Shown: piece by piece, positions 25,948 through 34,804 of the stretch
Layout of the letters: each line of letters begins with the position of its first letter
Numbering within the stretch: position 1 is the first letter of the stretch
Assembly (NCBI GenBank): GCA_046296655.1
Contig: JBKBLE010000002.1
Span: 62,001-126,000 of the forward strand
From: Cloacibacterium sp046296655
GTDB lineage: Bacteria; Bacteroidota; Bacteroidia; Flavobacteriales; Weeksellaceae
Direction: 5' to 3'
Length of the DNA: 64,000 nt
Notes under the pieces: generated by a model
Told to the model about the DNA's origin: nothing
Seen by the model: the letters and a program-made list of their open reading frames with translations, nothing else
Databases searched by the model: none
Position numbers and translations under genes: made by a program

Positions 25948-26408
25948 TTTCTCGAAAGTAAATAATTGAACTTAAACACATAAAGAACCAATGGTAAATA
26001 CATTGATAAAATCATCACATTAAAAAAAGCCATTCCATAAATAGTTAAAAATAGAATTAAGACAATTAAATAGCTTATCTTTAGACTCCAAAACACGGAT
26101 TTTAAACGAAGAAAATTTATATATTCGTCTTCGTTCTTTTCAGCGGAAAAACCTACTAAAATACCGCCGATAATAATCAAAATTCCTAAAAGATTCATTA
26201 GCCAATCCACTTCGGCTGTTTTAAAAAATCCCTGTTCACCACCAATTCCAAAGATTAAACCTGAATTGTAAACCACAGGAATATGAACACCCTGTATTTC
26301 CAAACTTGTGCTAAAAATAAGATATAAAATTCCTAAGCAAAGAGACGGAATAAAGATAAGCCATCCAATTTTCTTGAAACGACACGGGAATAATTTCATT
26401 GTTTTCAT
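25944..26408 (-). CDS. Small integral membrane protein paired with an XRE regulator
   Basis: I do not recognise a named family. From the ATG at 26408 the product has 154 residues and about four hydrophobic segments (IGWLIFIPSLCLGILYLIF; WLMNLLGILIIIGGILVGF; SYLIVLILFLTIYGMAFF; MILSMYLPLVLYVF, given as landmarks), with a short loop NEDEYINFLRLK. A farther upstream ATG (26450) lies upstream of the promoter -7 box and so outside the transcript. Pairing of a small multi-pass membrane protein with a compact XRE repressor recurs in many bacteria; any sensor role here is a guess. Confidence 0.75.
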   Translation of the reverse strand: MKTMKLFPCRFKKIGWLIFIPSLCLGILYLIFSTSLEIQGVHIPVVYNSGLIFGIGGEQGFFKTAEVDWLMNLLGILIIIGGILVGFSAEKNEDEYINFLRLKSVFWSLKISYLIVLILFLTIYGMAFFNVMILSMYLPLVLYVFKFNYLLSRK

Positions 26409-26427
26409 AGAAAAGATTTTGATGAGA

Positions 26428-26459
26428 CAAATGTAAAATATTTTATACATTATGTCAAA
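26428..26459 (-). promoter_or_regulatory. Bacteroidetes-type promoter of the membrane protein/HTH operon
   Basis: On the minus strand TTTG (26456-26459) and TACATTTG (26428-26435) are separated by 20 bases, a good -33/-7 pair. It decides the start of the downstream gene, because the ATG at 26450 lies inside the promoter. Confidence 0.7.
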
Positions 26460-26675
26460 TTATTTTTACTTTTTTGAAATTCATTTTTAAAACAAAATGA
26501 AAAAGACGCGATAAATTGCGTCTCTAATTTATGTTTTATGTGTTAGAAAGTTAAGAGGTTATAAGGTTATAAAGTTAGGGCTTTTATAAGTTTTTGAAAG
26601 TTTTAAACCACAAAGTCGCAAAAATTCATTCTTGATTCTTTTAAAGCCATAATAGTCGAATCCTTTCTGGTTAAA
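26460..26675. other. Intergenic region with a hairpin and short repeats
   Basis: Contains the hairpin AGACGCGA-TAAA-TTGCGTCT (26504-26523, one G-T wobble), almost the same as the one at 49037-49060. Also a short tandem GGTTATAAGGTTATAAAGTTA near 26550-26575 and a fragment ACCACAAAGTCGCAAAAATTC. No gene seen. Confidence 0.5.
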
Positions 26676-26705
26676 ATAAAAAAAACCGCAGAAATTTCTG
26701 CGGCT
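26676..26705 (-). terminator. Rho-independent terminator of nrdBA
   Basis: Perfect palindrome CCGCAGAAATTTCTGCGG (26686-26703), followed on the minus strand by a T-rich tract. It lies 40 bases after the nrdA stop. Confidence 0.9.
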
Positions 26706-26743
26706 GTAGTCTAAAATCTCGTGTCTCAGATCTTAATTCTGAA

Positions 26744-28399
26744 TTACGCTTCACAACTTGAACACGTCACAAAATTCACCATGAGTTCTTTAGAAACAGA
26801 TTGTGAACGCTGGTAGTATAAGGTTTTCACGCCTAGCTTCCATGCTTCAATCATCAGATTGTTAACATCTTTAATCGCTAATGAAGGTGGGATATTCAAG
26901 TTCAATGACTGCGATTGGTCGATGTATTGTTGGCGTTGTGCTGCTTGTGTAATAATTTCCATTGGGGAAATTTCCTTAAATGTTTTGAACACGTCTTTTT
27001 CGGTCTGTGACAATTCTTTCATGTGTTGTACAGAACCGTGATTTAGCATGATTTCTCTCCAAACATCTTCATTGTCTAAACCTTTTTCTTCAAGAAGTTT
27101 TGCTAAATATTTGTTCTTTCTCATGAAATTTCCTTTTGCCAAACCTGCTTTGTAGTAATTCGATGCAAAAGGTTCAATTCCTGGGGAAGTTTGCCCTAAA
27201 ATTGCTGATGAAGAAGTGGTAGGTGCAATTGCCATTGTAGTTGTGTTTCTCAAACCATAACCTTTCAACATTTCTGGCTCTCCATAAATATTGGCTAATT
27301 CTTTAGATGCTTGAATGGATTGCTCTTGAATTTGTTTGAAAACTTTGGCATTGAACATTTTCGCTTCCATGCTTTCAAAAGGGATCATATTTTTTTGCAA
27401 GTAAGAGTGGTATCCTAAAACGCCCAAACCTAATGCTCTATGTCTCAAAGCAAATTTACGAGCAGAAGACAGGTAATAGTTTCCTTCGGTTTTTTCTATA
27501 AATTCTGACAATACCGCATCCAAGAAATAGATAGCTAATTTCACTGCATTGGTATCTTTCCATTCGTCATACAATTCTAAATTCATAGAAGAAAGACAGC
27601 AAATGAAACTTTCGTCTGCTGTAGAAGGCAACATGATTTCTGAACACAAGTTACTCGCGTTGATTACCGCTCCAGAATCTTTGTACACTTGAGGTTTATT
27701 ACGGTTGACATTATCGGTAAAGAAAATATATGGAAGTCCTTTTTTCTGACGAGACTCTAATACTTTTGCCCAAACTTTACGTTTCTCCATGTCTCCATCA
27801 ATCATGTCTTGCATCCAATAATCTGGAACGCAAACTCCCATAAACAAGTTCTGAATTGGGCTACCAATTTCTTTGATGTTTAAGAATTCTTCAATATCTC
27901 CGTGGTCAATGTCTAGGTATGCTGCAAAAGCTCCTCTTCTTACGCCTCCTTGAGAAACTACATCCATCGCAGTATCAAACAATTTCATGAAAGAAACGGC
28001 TCCTGAAGATTTACCATTATCGGTCACGGCTGTTCCTCTATGACGCAATTCACCAAAATAACCAGAAGTTCCTCCTCCGATTTTGGTCTGCATAATCACT
28101 TCTCCTAATTTATGGGTAATTCCTTCGATATGGTCTGGAACGTGAACATTGAAACAAGAAATAGGCAAACCACGTTGAGTTCCCATATTTGCCCAAACTG
28201 GAGACGAAAAAGAAATCCAACCTTTGGTAATCATTTCCTTAAACGCAGGAATGAGTTCTGGTTTGTACAAGCGTTTTGCTGCCGCTGTAGTAATTCTGTC
28301 AATAGCGCCTTCTACGGTTTCTCCTTTTAGAAGATACCCTCTGTTCAGCATCTGTTCCGACTCTTCATTAAACCACCAAATATCTAATTTTTCTTCCAT
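26744..28399 (-). CDS. nrdA: Class I ribonucleoside-diphosphate reductase, alpha (catalytic) subunit
   Basis: Reduces ribonucleotides for DNA synthesis with the NrdB radical subunit. From the ATG at 28399 the protein has 551 residues. All catalytic positions are visible: Cys82 (PISCFN) and Cys268 (FICCLSS) as the redox pair, Asn250, Cys252 and Glu254 in NLCSE, the radical-path Tyr pair in KTLYYQRS, and the C-terminal shuttle CSSC. It starts directly with the ten-stranded barrel domain, so no ATP-cone is present and it is much shorter than E. coli NrdA (761). A GTG at 28417 is an alternative start. It lies 355 bases downstream of nrdB on the same strand. Confidence 0.95.
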   Translation of the reverse strand: MEEKLDIWWFNEESEQMLNRGYLLKGETVEGAIDRITTAAAKRLYKPELIPAFKEMITKGWISFSSPVWANMGTQRGLPISCFNVHVPDHIEGITHKLGEVIMQTKIGGGTSGYFGELRHRGTAVTDNGKSSGAVSFMKLFDTAMDVVSQGGVRRGAFAAYLDIDHGDIEEFLNIKEIGSPIQNLFMGVCVPDYWMQDMIDGDMEKRKVWAKVLESRQKKGLPYIFFTDNVNRNKPQVYKDSGAVINASNLCSEIMLPSTADESFICCLSSMNLELYDEWKDTNAVKLAIYFLDAVLSEFIEKTEGNYYLSSARKFALRHRALGLGVLGYHSYLQKNMIPFESMEAKMFNAKVFKQIQEQSIQASKELANIYGEPEMLKGYGLRNTTTMAIAPTTSSSAILGQTSPGIEPFASNYYKAGLAKGNFMRKNKYLAKLLEEKGLDNEDVWREIMLNHGSVQHMKELSQTEKDVFKTFKEISPMEIITQAAQRQQYIDQSQSLNLNIPPSLAIKDVNNLMIEAWKLGVKTLYYQRSQSVSKELMVNFVTCSSCEA

Positions 28400-28754
28400 A
28401 TCGTTTAATTTTTTCACAAAAAAAGAATTCTAAATTTTGCATTTAAAATTCAAGATTATTATTTATAGCAGAAAGTTCTGCAATTTTTATATTTTAAAAA
28501 CTTTTATTTATTTTTCATCGGGCTTTACCCGATTCTATTGCATGTCGCCACTTCGTGGCTAAGTCATTTGAATTTTTGATTGGGTAAAATTCTATTGATT
28601 TTTCTCAATTTAAAAAGGGCTTACTTCGGCTTAGCTCAGCATAAAAAAGCACTTTCCTATTGATTTTTTACGTTCTCTATCTTGAAAACAATTGACGCTC
28701 GCTTCGCTCGCGCTCAAGACTCCCATCTTCCAGCATCCAACTCCACGCAAAAAA
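28400..28754. other. nrdB-nrdA intergenic region rich in small palindromes
   Basis: No gene. It holds several short dyads: ATCGGG-CTTTA-CCCGAT (28517-28533), GCCAC-TTC-GTGGC (about 28546-28558), a GCTTACTTCGGCTTAGC segment (about 28621-28640) and CGCTCGCTTCGCTCGCG (about 28691-28708). The last two are GC-richer than their surroundings. They look like degenerate palindromic repeats, not like a terminator, since no T-run follows. Confidence 0.5.
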
Positions 28755-29729
28755 TTAGAACAAATCGTTAGCAGTGATGCTCTTATCGTGCTTAGTGTAA
28801 TCTACTGGTCTTTTTGCAAAGAAGTCATCTAAAGAATTAGCGAAAACTTCTTCCTCGAACCACATCATTGGTTTGTATTGTTCAGGTGTTACGTTGTAAC
28901 GGGTTTTCATGCCAATTTTTTTCAAAGAATCATCTACTCTGTATTTCATAAAGTTCAGCAAGTCTTCTTTTGAGAACATTTCTATCTCTCCTGCTTCGAA
29001 AATCCAGTCTAGAATTTTCGCTTCCAGTTCTACAGAACGGTCTACTAAACCATATATATCTTCGATGTCTGCATCGGTCAATAATTCTGGTTGTTCTTCG
29101 CGAATTTTATTGATTAAATAGATTCCAGCATTGGCGTGAATTTGTTCATCTACCGAAGTCCAAGCGATGATGTTCGATACATTTTTCATGTATCCTTTGA
29201 ATCTTGTGAAAGATAAAATCGTGGCAAATTGACTGAACAGCGAAACGTTTTCTATTAAAATAGAGAATAATAACAGTGAAGAAACGTACTCTTTATGATT
29301 GGTAGATTTCGCATTGGCTAAAACGGTGTTCAAATAGTCTATTCTCTCTCTGATGGCAGGAATTTCAATCACATTATTGAATTCATCATTATATCCTAAT
29401 ACTTCCAATAATCTAGAATAAGCCTCACTGTGACGGAATTCGCATTCTGCAAAGGTAGCGCCCAAACCATTGAGTTCTGGTTTTGGCATGTGGTTGTATA
29501 GATTTCCCCAGAAAGTTTTTACAGAAACTTCAATTTGAGCAATCGCTAAAAGCGCATGTTTTACCGCGTTTTGTTCGTAGGGCTCAAGATTAGAATGGAA
29601 ATCTTGTACATCCGCAGTAAAATCTATTTCTGAGTGTACCCAAAAAGATTTATTAATAGCATCAACAAATTGTAGCACTTCTGGATATTCAAAAGGTTTA
29701 TAACTGATACGTTTGTCAAAAATTCCCAT
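28755..29729 (-). CDS. nrdB: Class I ribonucleoside-diphosphate reductase, beta (radical) subunit
   Basis: Ferritin-like di-metal protein that stores the tyrosyl radical. The 324-residue product has the full ligand set: Asp36 (SEID), Glu97 and His100 (ECEFRH), Glu160 (ILIEN), Glu195 and His198 (VDEQIH). The radical Tyr104 is four residues after His100, the same spacing as in E. coli NrdB. The C-terminus is acidic/aromatic and ends ANDLF, the usual anchor for NrdA. No N-terminal ATP-cone is fused. It is the first gene of the nrdBA pair, with a strong promoter. Confidence 0.96.
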   Translation of the reverse strand: MGIFDKRISYKPFEYPEVLQFVDAINKSFWVHSEIDFTADVQDFHSNLEPYEQNAVKHALLAIAQIEVSVKTFWGNLYNHMPKPELNGLGATFAECEFRHSEAYSRLLEVLGYNDEFNNVIEIPAIRERIDYLNTVLANAKSTNHKEYVSSLLLFSILIENVSLFSQFATILSFTRFKGYMKNVSNIIAWTSVDEQIHANAGIYLINKIREEQPELLTDADIEDIYGLVDRSVELEAKILDWIFEAGEIEMFSKEDLLNFMKYRVDDSLKKIGMKTRYNVTPEQYKPMMWFEEEVFANSLDDFFAKRPVDYTKHDKSITANDLF

Positions 29730-29772
29730 AGCTTGTTGCTTTTTTTATCAATTATCTGATTAAGTCTGACTA

Positions 29773-29802
29773 CAAAAATAGAAATTGAAGTTATAAATCA
29801 AA
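29773..29802 (-). promoter_or_regulatory. Bacteroidetes-type promoter of nrdB
   Basis: TTTG (29799-29802) and TATTTTTG (29773-29780) on the minus strand with an 18-base spacer, about 44 bases before the nrdB ATG. Confidence 0.75.
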
Positions 29803-30060
29803 AATGAAAACGCCTCATTCATGTTAAATTTTTGGTTTTTAGGGGCAAAAGTTTTCCACAATTACATAGAAGTTTGATGAATAAAGCCTTTGCGTGCCCT
29901 TTGCACTTAAATAGGGCTTTTACAAGGTATCTTTTATTAAACAATTACACAGAATTTCATTATTTAAAGTATTTTACAATTAAACATAAGATTTTAAAAT
30001 TTTTGCTATTCTTTTCTTGTAACAAGTATCTAAAATTTACTACTTATTCCAAAAAAGCCC
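29803..30060. other. AT-rich intergenic region before the ABC exporter operon
   Basis: No convincing gene. It should contain the plus-strand promoter for the ABC operon; AATTTTTG near 30000 is one base off TAnnTTTG. A CCTTTGCGTGCCCTTTGCAC direct repeat is seen at about 29886-29907. Confidence 0.35.
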
Positions 30061-30750
30061 ATGCTAGTCATCAAGGATTTACATAAGTCTTACGATATCG
30101 GTCATAATAAGTTGCACGTATTGAAAGGAATTAACCTAGAAATCGGCGAAGGAGAGTTCGTTTCGATTATGGGAAGTTCTGGTTCTGGAAAGTCTACTTT
30201 ACTGAATATCATTGGTATTTTAGATGAAAAAGACAGCGGAATTTATGAATTAGATGGCATTCCTATAGAACATCTCACCGAAACCAAAGCGGCAGAATAC
30301 AGAAGTAAATTTTTAGGATTTGTTTTCCAATCTTTCAATTTAATTGGGTATAAAACGGCATTAGAAAATGTGGCGCTTCCTCTTTATTATCAAGATGTTC
30401 CTAGAAAAGAGCGAAACCAACGCGCGATGGAATATTTAGAGAAAGTAGGTTTAGCACAATGGGCGAATCACTTGCCTAATGAACTTTCGGGTGGACAAAA
30501 ACAGCGTGTAGCGATTGCAAGAGCTTTAATTACCAATCCTAAAGTGATTTTGGCGGACGAACCAACAGGAGCACTCGATTCTCAGACCACTCATGATATT
30601 ATGAAACTTCTTCAAGATATTAATAACGAAGGAAAAACCATCATCGTAGTTACCCACGAACCAGATGTAGCGGCTCAAACCAAGAGAAATGTACACCTGA
30701 AAGATGGACTTATTGAAGTAGATGAATACATAGAACAGATTGTTTTGTAA
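30061..30750 (+). CDS. ABC transporter ATP-binding protein, MacB/LolD type
   Basis: A 229-residue ATPase of the MacB/LolD/FtsE branch, which powers mechanotransmission ABC systems. It has Walker A GSSGSGKST near 39, the Q-loop FVFQSFNL near 87, signature LSGGQKQRVAIARAL near 140, Walker B VILADEPTGALDS near 163 and the switch His in VVTHEPD near 198. GSSGSGKSTLLNIIG and the extended ATPase start are typical of MacB-type modules. It is followed by two MacB-type permeases and a membrane-fusion protein, so the four genes form an exporter. The substrate is unknown. Confidence 0.95.
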   Translation: MLVIKDLHKSYDIGHNKLHVLKGINLEIGEGEFVSIMGSSGSGKSTLLNIIGILDEKDSGIYELDGIPIEHLTETKAAEYRSKFLGFVFQSFNLIGYKTALENVALPLYYQDVPRKERNQRAMEYLEKVGLAQWANHLPNELSGGQKQRVAIARALITNPKVILADEPTGALDSQTTHDIMKLLQDINNEGKTIIVVTHEPDVAAQTKRNVHLKDGLIEVDEYIEQIVL

Positions 30751-30752
30751 AA

Positions 30753-30858
30753 GACCGAAGTCGGAAGTCGGAAGACGGAAGATCTAGGTAAACCTAATTA
30801 TTAAATTTAAAAAAATAAGCGGTTTTTTTGTCTTCGGACTTCGAACTTCCCGCTTCCA
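30753..30858. repeat. Inverted GGAAGTCGGAAG-type intergenic element
   Basis: Between the ATPase and the first permease gene lie a purine-rich block GACCGAAGTCGGAAGTCGG (about 30753-30780) and a pyrimidine-rich block CTTCGGACTTCGAACTTCC (about 30832-30850) that face each other as imperfect inverted repeats with about 50 bases between. The transcript could fold here and uncouple permease from ATPase expression. Confidence 0.6.
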
Positions 30859-30866
30859 ACTTAAAA

Positions 30867-32096
30867 ATGTTTGATATAGACCGTTGGCAAGAAATTTTTA
30901 GTTCTATTCGCAGTAATGTATTGCGAACGGTGCTCTCTGGGTTTACCGTAGCGCTGGGTTTATATATTTTTATTGTTCTCTTCGGTATTGGAAAAGGATT
31001 GCAAAATGCCTTCCAAGAAGGATTTACCAGAGATGCACAGAATCTTATTTCCATTTTTACTGGAAAAACCACCATTGCCTACGGAGGTTTACAAGCAGAT
31101 AGAGATGTTACACTTAACAATAGTGATTATGACGCTCTCATTAATTCACAGCCAGAAAAAGTTCAATATTCTACCCCAAGATATTCTACCAGTCTTAATG
31201 TAAAATATGGTAAAGAAAGTGGTTTCTACCAAATCAGCGGAGCTAATGATGAAGAAGTAAAAATAGAGAACCGACAATTACTCAACGGAAGATTTATCTC
31301 TCCAAAAGATATTGACGAAAAACAAAATGTAGCCGTAATCGGTAGAATGGTACAGCGTGACCTCATCAAAAATGGAGATCCTGTAGGAAAAGAACTCGAG
31401 ATTAACGGTAGTGTTTTCAAAGTGATAGGTGTTTTTTCTGATGATGGTGGTGACTGGGACGAACGTATGATTTCCATCCCTATTTCTACCCTTCAGCAAA
31501 TGAAAAAAGGTTCTGATACGGTGAGTACGGTGTACATTGCCTATGACGAAAAACTAAATCCTGAACAAGCCCTCGCTTATAGTGACCAACTGAAAAAAGA
31601 ATTAAAAGCCAGAAAAAAAGTTTCTCCAGATGATGAAAATGCCGTGGTCGTAAGAAACAGAGCAGAAGGTTTGAAAGATTCTTTCCAATTTTTATTTGTC
31701 ATTACCATGATTGTGGGATTCATTGGTCTCGGAACTTTATTGGCAGGAATTATTGGTATTAGCAATATCATGGTGTATATCGTGAAAGAAAGAACTCAGG
31801 AAATTGGAGTAAGAAAAGCCATCGGTGCTAAACCGAGAAGCATTGTTACTTTGATTATTCAAGAAAGTATTGTGATTACCGTGATTTCTGGATTGATAGG
31901 CGTTGCTTTAGGCGTTTTGACTTTGAAATTAATTGGCAATAGTTTAGAAGAATATTTCATTAAAGACCCAAGTGTTGGTTGGCTATTGATTACTGCAGCC
32001 TTCATCAGTTTGGTGATGTCTGGATTGCTTGCTGGATTTGTTCCTGCATACAGAGCGAGTAAAATAAAACCAATAGAAGCATTGAGAGCGGAGTAA
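30867..32096 (+). CDS. ABC transporter permease, MacB-like (FtsX domain)
   Basis: From the ATG at 30867 (MFDIDRWQEIFSSI) the protein has 409 residues. It has one N-terminal helix (about 20-42), a periplasmic MacB_PCD domain (about 43-270) and three C-terminal helices of the FtsX domain, including VKERTQEIGVRKAIGAK near 310, the coupling-helix region typical of MacB. It ends SKIKPIEALRAE, the family signature. Upstream in-frame codons fall inside the repeat element and are not used. It is homologous to the next gene and probably forms a heterodimer with it. Confidence 0.93.
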   Translation: MFDIDRWQEIFSSIRSNVLRTVLSGFTVALGLYIFIVLFGIGKGLQNAFQEGFTRDAQNLISIFTGKTTIAYGGLQADRDVTLNNSDYDALINSQPEKVQYSTPRYSTSLNVKYGKESGFYQISGANDEEVKIENRQLLNGRFISPKDIDEKQNVAVIGRMVQRDLIKNGDPVGKELEINGSVFKVIGVFSDDGGDWDERMISIPISTLQQMKKGSDTVSTVYIAYDEKLNPEQALAYSDQLKKELKARKKVSPDDENAVVVRNRAEGLKDSFQFLFVITMIVGFIGLGTLLAGIIGISNIMVYIVKERTQEIGVRKAIGAKPRSIVTLIIQESIVITVISGLIGVALGVLTLKLIGNSLEEYFIKDPSVGWLLITAAFISLVMSGLLAGFVPAYRASKIKPIEALRAE

Positions 32097-32181
32097 AATT
32101 TGATAATGTGGTAATTTGAAAATTTGATAATGAAATAATCACTCGAATCGCTGAACACGAAACTCTAAACAAAAATTAGAA

Positions 32182-33453
32182 ATGAACATCATATTCAAAA
32201 TAGATACGTGGCAAGAAATTTATTATTCACTTAAAAATAATAAACTTCGTACTTTCCTCACCATGATTGGTGTAGGTTGGGGTATGTTTTTGTTTGTTAG
32301 TTTATTAGGAGCTGCAAAAGGCATGGAAAATGGTTTTGACAAATTATTTTCTGGATTTGCGACCAATTCTATTTTTATGTGGGCACAGAATACTACTATT
32401 CCGTATAATGGTTTCCCAAAAGGCAGACAATTGAGTTTGCACCTTCCTGATATGGATTTATTGGAAAAGAAAATCCCACAGATTGATTATATTTCGCCTC
32501 AAAACTCTAGAGGAAATTTTGGAAATCCTGGTGAACAAATGAACCGCAACGGAAAATCTACCACGTATACCCTTACTGGAGATTATCCTGCAGGAAATAA
32601 AATTTCTGAAAAGAAATTAATCTTCGGAAGATATATCAATGATGCAGATGTTACTGCCAGTAAAAACGTAGTAGTCATCGGTGAAGAAATTTATAAAAAC
32701 TTCTTTGATGCCAAGAAAAATGAAAATCCTATTGGGAAATCTATTAATATCAAAGGTATATTCTTTAACGTGATCGGTGTTTATAAAGTAGCCAAAGCTG
32801 GTGGACCGATGGATAATGATACCACAGCGTACATTCCGCTTTCTACTTATACTAAAATGTATAATGATGGAGACAAAGTAGACTTTTTTGCCATCGTGAG
32901 TAAACCAGAAGCCAATCTGGAAACCGTAGAAGAACAAGCCAAACTAGAACTCAAAAAGAAAAATAACGTTTCTCCTGAAGACACCAACGCTTTTGGAAGT
33001 TTCAACTTGGGGAAAATGTTCGGGAAAATGTATGGCTTTTTAACAGGAATGCAATTGCTCACCATTATTGTAGGAGCGCTTACCATTTTGGCGGGAGTGA
33101 TTGCGATTTCTAACATTTTATTGATTACCGTAAAAGAAAGAACCAAAGAAATAGGCATCAGAAGAGCTTTGGGAGCGAAACCTTCTGAAGTAAGAAATCA
33201 GATTTTGCTAGAAAGTGTGGTGATTACCTTGACTTCGGGACTATTAGGGTTTATTTTTGGAATTTTCCTTTTGATGATTATCAATGCGATGACTCAGAAC
33301 CAAGATGCTTTCCCTTTTTATAATCCTACGGTAAATTATTCACACGTTTTTGCAGCGATGGCAGTGATGACGATTTTAGGACTTCTCATCGGGATGATTC
33401 CTGCACAAAGAGCCGTGAAAATTAAACCAATAGAAGCTTTAAGAAGCGAATAA
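32182..33453 (+). CDS. ABC transporter permease, MacB-like (second subunit)
   Basis: A 423-residue permease with the same layout as the preceding gene: N-terminal helix (LRTFLTMIGVGWGMFLFV), MacB_PCD periplasmic domain, three C-terminal helices with VKERTKEIGIRRALGAK and the end VKIKPIEALRSE. The start MNIIFKIDTWQEIYYSLKNNKLRTF parallels the first permease, so the pair arose by duplication. The 85-base gap to the first permease contains a short AATTTGATAATG-type repeat. With a single ATPase gene, a heterodimeric permease is the simplest model. Confidence 0.93.
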   Translation: MNIIFKIDTWQEIYYSLKNNKLRTFLTMIGVGWGMFLFVSLLGAAKGMENGFDKLFSGFATNSIFMWAQNTTIPYNGFPKGRQLSLHLPDMDLLEKKIPQIDYISPQNSRGNFGNPGEQMNRNGKSTTYTLTGDYPAGNKISEKKLIFGRYINDADVTASKNVVVIGEEIYKNFFDAKKNENPIGKSINIKGIFFNVIGVYKVAKAGGPMDNDTTAYIPLSTYTKMYNDGDKVDFFAIVSKPEANLETVEEQAKLELKKKNNVSPEDTNAFGSFNLGKMFGKMYGFLTGMQLLTIIVGALTILAGVIAISNILLITVKERTKEIGIRRALGAKPSEVRNQILLESVVITLTSGLLGFIFGIFLLMIINAMTQNQDAFPFYNPTVNYSHVFAAMAVMTILGLLIGMIPAQRAVKIKPIEALRSE

Positions 33454-33461
33454 TACATGTG

Positions 33462-33506
33462 AATTTGCCATTATTTTTTTTCTTTTGGAAAAATCAATGG
33501 CGAATT
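33462..33506 (+). promoter_or_regulatory. Inverted repeat between permease and membrane-fusion gene
   Basis: AATTTGCCATT and AATGGCGAATT face each other (one G-T pair) around a T-rich loop. It could stabilise the upstream message or attenuate. The spacing and loop length (about 23 bases) do not fit a standard terminator. Confidence 0.4.
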
Positions 33507-33549
33507 AAAAATAAATTAAACTTGATAACAATTAAATATTTCATATAAA

Positions 33550-34740
33550 ATGAAAAACTTAACCTTCAAAAAAGTAGTTTATATTCTCTTAGGTTTGCTT
33601 TTTGCAGCTGGACTTCTGATGGGAATAAGTTACCTGATTAAATCTAATTCTCAAGAAAGCGAAGCTTTTCTCACCAGAAAACCATTCGTGCAAAATCTTG
33701 ATGATAAAGTAATGGCTACTGGTAAAATAGTTCCCAGAGAAGAAGTAGAAATTAAGCCGAATATGTCTGGGATTATAGACAAAATCTTGGTAAAAGAAGG
33801 CGACCATGTTTCTGCGGGAGAACTTATTGCTACCCTTAAAATTGTACCGAGCGTTCCTCAGGTAAATGCTGCTCAACAAGAAGTGCAAAATGCAAATCTT
33901 CAAATTAATAATGCTAAAATTAATTTGGCAAATCAGCAACAGCAATTTGAGATGCAACAGCGTTTGTACACTCAAGGCGTAATTTCTAAACAAGAATTTC
34001 TTACTGCTCAACAGCAATTGCAATCCATGCAAAACCAGTTGAAAAATGCGCAACAACAATTGCAAACCGCTCAGAAAAATCTACAAATCGCTAGAACTGG
34101 TGTTGCCGAAGGTTTACAAAGTCTTGCTACCACTCAAATTCGTTCTAAAGCCACTGGAACGGTACTAGAAGTTCCTGTAAAAGTTGGTTATCAGGTAATT
34201 GAAGCCAATCAGTTTAATGCTGGAACCACTATCTGTAGTGTCGCAGACCTTAACTCTCTTATTTTTGAAGGTAAGATAGACGAAGCGCAAGCTGGAAAAA
34301 TCAAGGAGGGCATGAAGATGAACATCGTCATCGGTGCTTTACAAAATAAAACTTTCCCAGGAAGAGTAACCATGATTGCTCCAAAAGGAAAAGATGAAAA
34401 CGGAACCATCAAATTCCCGATTGAAGGAGACGTTTTTAACCCGAGTAATGAATACATCAGAGCTGGATTTTCTGCCAATGGCGAAATTGTTTTGAGCTCT
34501 CAGAAAAACGCTTTACTTCTAGACGAAAGTCTTATTCAATATGAAAAACAAAATGGTAAAGATGTTCCTTTTGTAGAAGTAAAACAAAAAGACGGAAAAT
34601 TCAAAAAAGTGTTCGTAAAACTGGGTGCATCTGATGGAATTAATGTTCAAATTCTTTCAGGAATTACTAAAGATTCTGAAGTAAAAGTTTGGAACCCATC
34701 TGATAAAGACAAAGAAGAATTGAAAGAAAAGAAAAAATAA
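33550..34740 (+). CDS. Periplasmic adaptor (membrane-fusion protein), MacA/HlyD family
   Basis: A 396-residue adaptor that bridges the inner-membrane ABC pump to an outer-membrane channel. It has an N-terminal signal-anchor (VVYILLGLLFAAGLLMGISYL, landmark near 9-27), the first lipoyl half with MSGIIDKILVKEGDHVSAGELI near 73, a Gln-rich coiled-coil hairpin at about 100-190 (AQQEVQNANLQINNAK and similar), the second lipoyl half ATGTVLEVPVKVGYQV near 200, and beta-barrel domains after it. The Lys-rich C-terminus is unusual only in composition. No TolC-like gene is adjacent; a shared channel encoded elsewhere is likely. Confidence 0.93.
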   Translation: MKNLTFKKVVYILLGLLFAAGLLMGISYLIKSNSQESEAFLTRKPFVQNLDDKVMATGKIVPREEVEIKPNMSGIIDKILVKEGDHVSAGELIATLKIVPSVPQVNAAQQEVQNANLQINNAKINLANQQQQFEMQQRLYTQGVISKQEFLTAQQQLQSMQNQLKNAQQQLQTAQKNLQIARTGVAEGLQSLATTQIRSKATGTVLEVPVKVGYQVIEANQFNAGTTICSVADLNSLIFEGKIDEAQAGKIKEGMKMNIVIGALQNKTFPGRVTMIAPKGKDENGTIKFPIEGDVFNPSNEYIRAGFSANGEIVLSSQKNALLLDESLIQYEKQNGKDVPFVEVKQKDGKFKKVFVKLGASDGINVQILSGITKDSEVKVWNPSDKDKEELKEKKK

Positions 34741-34769
34741 AAACCGCTTAATAGCATCAATGAAAATAA

Positions 34770-34804
34770 AGAACTTCTAGAAATTCTAGAAGTTTTTTTT
34801 TATT
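34770..34804. terminator. Terminator after the ABC exporter operon (probably bidirectional)
   Basis: Stem ACTTCTAG (34773-34780) and CTAGAAGT (34786-34793) with a 5-base loop, then nine T on the plus strand. It overlaps the stop of the convergent gene at 34800. Confidence 0.85.

Noticed and set aside
26409..26450. N-terminal extension of the membrane protein from ATG 26450
   Set aside because: The -7 promoter box at 26428-26435 lies downstream of that ATG, so the codons would not be transcribed from this promoter.
29832..30086. Open frame on the plus strand before the ABC operon
   Set aside because: Overlaps the ATPase start, has no recognisable motif, and its composition matches AT-rich non-coding DNA.
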